From contig DAOTVZ010000324.1 in NCBI GenBank assembly GCA_034436045.1, positions 1 through 7,261 on the forward strand: DNA of 7,261 bases, written 5' to 3'. The notes below the pieces were generated by a model, which did no database searches, was not told the origin of the DNA, and saw nothing but the letters and a program-made list of their open reading frames with translations. This document shows, piece by piece, positions 4,501 through 7,261 of the stretch (within the stretch, counting starts at the first letter, position 1; every line of letters begins with the position of its first letter). The stretch comes from H111-94 sp034436045 (lineage in GTDB: Bacteria > Chloroflexota > Ktedonobacteria > Ktedonobacterales > Ktedonobacteraceae). The translations under genes and the position numbers were made by a program.

Positions 4501-7197
4501 TTAATGTCCCATATAATTTTGCCAGAAGAGATGCATACGCTCGCGCAGTGCGGCGTGTTCCGGCTTGCGCAGGTAGGGGTCGCTCTCCCACAGGCGCGCG
4601 GCCAGCCTGCGTGATAGCTCTATTAAAGCGGTATCGCTGAGGTCGGCCACGCGCAGTTCGGGCATGCCGCTCTGGCGCACGCCGATAAAGTCGCCGGGGC
4701 CGCGCAGGCGCAGGTCTTCCTCGGCCAGTCGGAAGCCGTCGTCGATCTCCTGAAAAACGCCCAACCGCTCCTGTGCCTGCTGGCCCGCATCCGCGCTCAG
4801 CACGTAGCAGAAGGATTGATGCTTGCCGCGCCCGACGCGGCCCCGGAACTGGTGTAGTTGCGAGAGGCCGAAGCGGTCGGCGTCCTCAATCACCATTACC
4901 GTTGCGTTGGGGATGTCGATGCCGACTTCGATCACTGAGGTTGCCACTAAGATGTCCAGTTCCCCATCGCGGAACTGACGCATAACCTGGTCTTTTTCCG
5001 CCGCTTTCATCGCTCCATGGAGCAGGCCCAGGCGCAGATTCGGGAAGACCTCGCGCTGCAACCGCTCGTACTCCGTCGTCGCCGCCTTCGCCGCCAGCGA
5101 ATCGGACTCTTCAATCAGTGGACAGATAATAAAAGCTTGCCGACCGGCAGCGACCTCATGAACGATGGTTGCCATCGCCTCGTTGCGTCGAGTGCCGGTG
5201 CGCCAGCGCGTGATGATCTTCTGGCGACCTGGCGGCAACTGGTCGATGATCGAGATATCCAGGTCGCCATAAAGCGTCAGCGCAAGTGTGCGTGGGATGG
5301 GCGTGGCCGTCATGACCAGCATATGGGGATGATAGCCTTTCTGGCGCAGGGCCTCGCGTTGTTCCACACCGAAGCGGTGCTGTTCGTCTACAATCACCAG
5401 GCCCAGTTTCTGGAAAGCGACATCCTCTTGAATCAGCGCGTGCGTGCCGATGGCTACACTGGCCTGCCCACTCTCCAACGCGGCGCGCGCCTGCTGGCGT
5501 TCGCGTTGTCGCAGGCTACCGCTCAATAGCACCGTGCTGATGCCGAACGGTTCCAGCATCTTACTGACACTGCGGTAGTGCTGCTCGGCGAGCAGTTCGG
5601 TGGGAGCCATCAGCGCGCTCTGGAAACCGTTGCTGGCGGCCATGAAGAGCGCCGCAGCCGCGACCGCCGTTTTGCCTGCGCCTACATCGCCCTGTAGCAA
5701 GCGGCACATCGGCTTGTTCTGCGCCAGATCGTTGCAAATCTCGCAGATGACGCGGCGCTGGGCCGGAGTAAAGGCGAAAGGCAATGTCGCCTCAAACGGC
5801 TGCTCGGTGGCGACCATCGACCATAGTGTGCCGTAGGGGCGTGATTTATCACGCCCAATCTGTGCATCCGGCCCAACTGGTGTATCCCCCCCTACCGACG
5901 TATCATGCGTTGTTTGTGTCGGTGGCACCACATCTTCTGGTGGATGGACGAAGATGCGCCGGTAATCGATATTGAAGGCGGTGCCCTGGGGGGCCTCGTG
6001 TTGCCAGCGCGTGCGTCGCTCCTGCATGCCGAGTTGGATGAGGAAGAGTTCGTCGAAGGCCAGACGGCGGCGCGCGGCCTGGAGCAGTTCATCATTTTCG
6101 GGATAGTGAATCTGCGCGATGGCTTCGGGCAGCGTCAGCAGGTGTCCGGCGGAGCGAATCATGGGCGGCAGATGGTCGGGCACCATCGCGGCATAGCGGT
6201 CAACGACCCACTTGGTATAGCGGCGCAGCGCTTTCGCGTGCAGTCCCTCGGTGAGCGGGTAGATGGGCACAAGCCGTCCGGTATGAAGCAGGTCGCCCTG
6301 GTCGGGAAATTCGTGGCTGCGCACAGAGAACTCGACCTTGTTGCCGAAACGTTGCTTGATGCCCGTGACCACGATATACGAGTCTTTAGCCTCTTTCAGT
6401 TGCTTATAGAGATAAGACTGATTGAACCAGGTCACGCTCAGCTTACCGGTGTCGTCGGAGATGGTGGCAATAGTGCGTGTGCGCCCATTGCTGGTGCGCT
6501 TCTGCTCGACATCCCAGATCAATCCCATTGTCGTCGTGACCTCATTAAAAGGTATGTGACTGATTTTGGTGAGCTTGCTATAGTCGCGGTGTTCGCGTGG
6601 AAAATAGAAGAGCAGATCGCGCACCGTGCGTATACCCAGATTATGTAATTTAGCCGCCACAGAGGCACCGATCCCCGGTACCGCCGTAATATCGGCATTG
6701 AGCAGCGCCATCGTCGTATGCCCTTGCGACATGCTCGCGTCCAGGTGAATGCCCGTCTTCGGTGTATTCGGCGCTGACACCGGTTGAGCGCGGTTCATCG
6801 TGTCCCTATGTGGCATGGCATTTTCCCTTGTAGGGACAGATGTATCGCGTCCGCCTCTGTCATCAGGTGTAGGGGCAGAGGTATCACGTCCGTTGACCGG
6901 GACTGGATGCTCCAAATCTTCCAGAAGGGCCAGGGCGGCACGAATGTTGCTGGCACGCTGGAGCGGGTCTTGCTGGCGGTAGCCCTCTAAGTATTCTGTG
7001 AAACGGTAGATGGGGCGTGTATCCAGCCCTTCCGCCTGATAGAGGGTGGTCATCTCGCTGGCCCAGCGCGCCACAAAGCTTTCCAGGCCACCGGGACGAA
7101 TAGCCTGATCGCGGTGCTGCGTTTGCTGTTCAAACTGAAGCACTTTACGTGCGCGTGTGATATATTCCGCTCGTGAGACTTTGTGTTGATTGACCAT
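4501..7197 (-). CDS. recG: ATP-dependent DNA helicase RecG
   Basis: RecG is a double-stranded-DNA translocase that reverses stalled forks and remodels Holliday junctions. It encodes 898 residues, about 200 more than E. coli RecG (693). Order: an N-terminal helical extension (about 1-98); a repeat-derived linker (101-165); a helix-hairpin-helix, VPGIGASVAAKLHNLGIRTVRDLL (173-196 by position); an OB-fold wedge domain (about 200-310); a second linker (420-462); and the helicase core. Core motifs are Walker A GDVGAGKT (503-510), DEQH (604-607), TATPIPRT (630-637), VATSVIEVGIDIP (751-763) and QFRGRVGRG (783-791). The C-terminal tail is complete. The ATG at 7197 is the first start after an in-frame stop four codons upstream, but its ribosome site is weak. 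An extended N-terminus is known in RecG of several non-proteobacterial lineages; the two linkers are the unusual part. Confidence 0.96.
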   Translation of the reverse strand: MVNQHKVSRAEYITRARKVLQFEQQTQHRDQAIRPGGLESFVARWASEMTTLYQAEGLDTRPIYRFTEYLEGYRQQDPLQRASNIRAALALLEDLEHPVPVNGRDTSAPTPDDRGGRDTSVPTRENAMPHRDTMNRAQPVSAPNTPKTGIHLDASMSQGHTTMALLNADITAVPGIGASVAAKLHNLGIRTVRDLLFYFPREHRDYSKLTKISHIPFNEVTTTMGLIWDVEQKRTSNGRTRTIATISDDTGKLSVTWFNQSYLYKQLKEAKDSYIVVTGIKQRFGNKVEFSVRSHEFPDQGDLLHTGRLVPIYPLTEGLHAKALRRYTKWVVDRYAAMVPDHLPPMIRSAGHLLTLPEAIAQIHYPENDELLQAARRRLAFDELFLIQLGMQERRTRWQHEAPQGTAFNIDYRRIFVHPPEDVVPPTQTTHDTSVGGDTPVGPDAQIGRDKSRPYGTLWSMVATEQPFEATLPFAFTPAQRRVICEICNDLAQNKPMCRLLQGDVGAGKTAVAAAALFMAASNGFQSALMAPTELLAEQHYRSVSKMLEPFGISTVLLSGSLRQRERQQARAALESGQASVAIGTHALIQEDVAFQKLGLVIVDEQHRFGVEQREALRQKGYHPHMLVMTATPIPRTLALTLYGDLDISIIDQLPPGRQKIITRWRTGTRRNEAMATIVHEVAAGRQAFIICPLIEESDSLAAKAATTEYERLQREVFPNLRLGLLHGAMKAAEKDQVMRQFRDGELDILVATSVIEVGIDIPNATVMVIEDADRFGLSQLHQFRGRVGRGKHQSFCYVLSADAGQQAQERLGVFQEIDDGFRLAEEDLRLRGPGDFIGVRQSGMPELRVADLSDTALIELSRRLAARLWESDPYLRKPEHAALRERMHLFWQNYMGH
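5836..5907 (-). repeat. Four degenerate tandem 18-bp units inside recG
   Basis: Recg residues 431-454 read as four six-residue units: HDTSVG, GDTPVG, PDAQIG and RDKSRP. The pattern is x-D-x-x-(V/I)-G, and each unit is 18 bases. The last one contains a near-perfect DNA palindrome, GGGCGTGAT-TT-ATCACGCCC on the plus strand (5837-5856). The block lies in the linker between the wedge region and the helicase core, where extra residues are likely tolerated. Confidence 0.7.
6830..6892. repeat. Two copies of a 24-base repeat inside recG
   Basis: The units at 6830-6853 and 6869-6892 match at 21 of 24 positions and start 39 bases apart, which keeps the reading frame. In the protein they read GRDTSAPT (103-110) and GRDTSVPT (116-123). 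A weaker, inverted-looking relative at about 6797-6810 gives HRDT (130-133). They form the linker between the N-terminal extension and the helix-hairpin-helix. Confidence 0.7.
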
Positions 7198-7261
7198 GAA
7201 AACGCTCTACGCCACCTGTTTACTCTGCTTAATTTCTTCCTCCCCATGATAGAGGTTCAAT

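Noticed and set aside
4371..4640. Plus-strand frames overlapping the recG 3' end
   Set aside because: Arg/Pro/Ala-rich antisense products of GC-rich DNA, overlapping the conserved recG tail.
5905..6648. Plus-strand frame of 247 codons within recG
   Set aside because: Entirely antisense to the RecG wedge region, which is clearly conserved.
1..7261. CRISPR array, tRNA or rRNA genes
   Set aside because: No regularly spaced repeats with unique spacers were seen, and no cloverleaf-like or rRNA sequence was recognised on either strand.

Overview
The window looks like a chromosomal stretch from a Chloroflexota bacterium, most likely of the Ktedonobacteria. That placement is an inference. It rests on repeat-derived linkers of the GRDKSRPY type inside recG, on an extended recG, and on two small proteins of unfamiliar type. 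It was not checked against any database. All host genes that can be supported lie on the minus strand. The one plus-strand gene is the transposase of an insertion sequence.

Layout, left to right. (1) 1-142 has an open minus-strand frame that may be the edge of a gene continuing out of the window. (2) 182-526 encodes a small DUF4288-like protein. (3) 764-1486 encodes a secreted protein with two beta/gamma-crystallin-type calcium-binding motifs and an unassigned helical tail. (4) 1487-1819 is intergenic. (5) 1820-2296 encodes a small winged-helix protein resembling the DNA-binding domain of OmpR/PhoB regulators. (6) 2357-4050 is a complete IS110-family element with an intact DEDD/serine transposase. 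(7) 4051-4500 is a patchy intergenic region: AT-rich at first, then GC-rich, with short repeats and a possible minus-strand promoter. (8) 4501-7197 is recG, an 898-residue helicase lengthened by two repeat-rich linkers.

The most informative part is the IS110 element. Its 250-base left noncoding region folds on paper into a 5' stem-loop and two long-looped stems, the layout described for IS110 bridge RNAs. The second loop carries one 9-base stretch complementary to the proposed left end and one 8-base stretch identical to the proposed right end. The first loop carries a 7-base stretch complementary to the right flank. These matches place the ends at about 2357 and 4050, with a probable TC core. 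Joining those ends in a circle would create a promoter (TTGACA, 18-base spacer, GTTAAT) that would drive the RNA and the transposase. The fourth guide, for the left target, could not be matched to the left flank.

The element lies 60 bases upstream of the winged-helix gene. A good minus-strand promoter sits on the far side of it, so the insertion may have separated that gene from its promoter. recG carries copies of a short repeat in two separate inter-domain linkers, and a degenerate relative lies in the spacer just downstream of recG.
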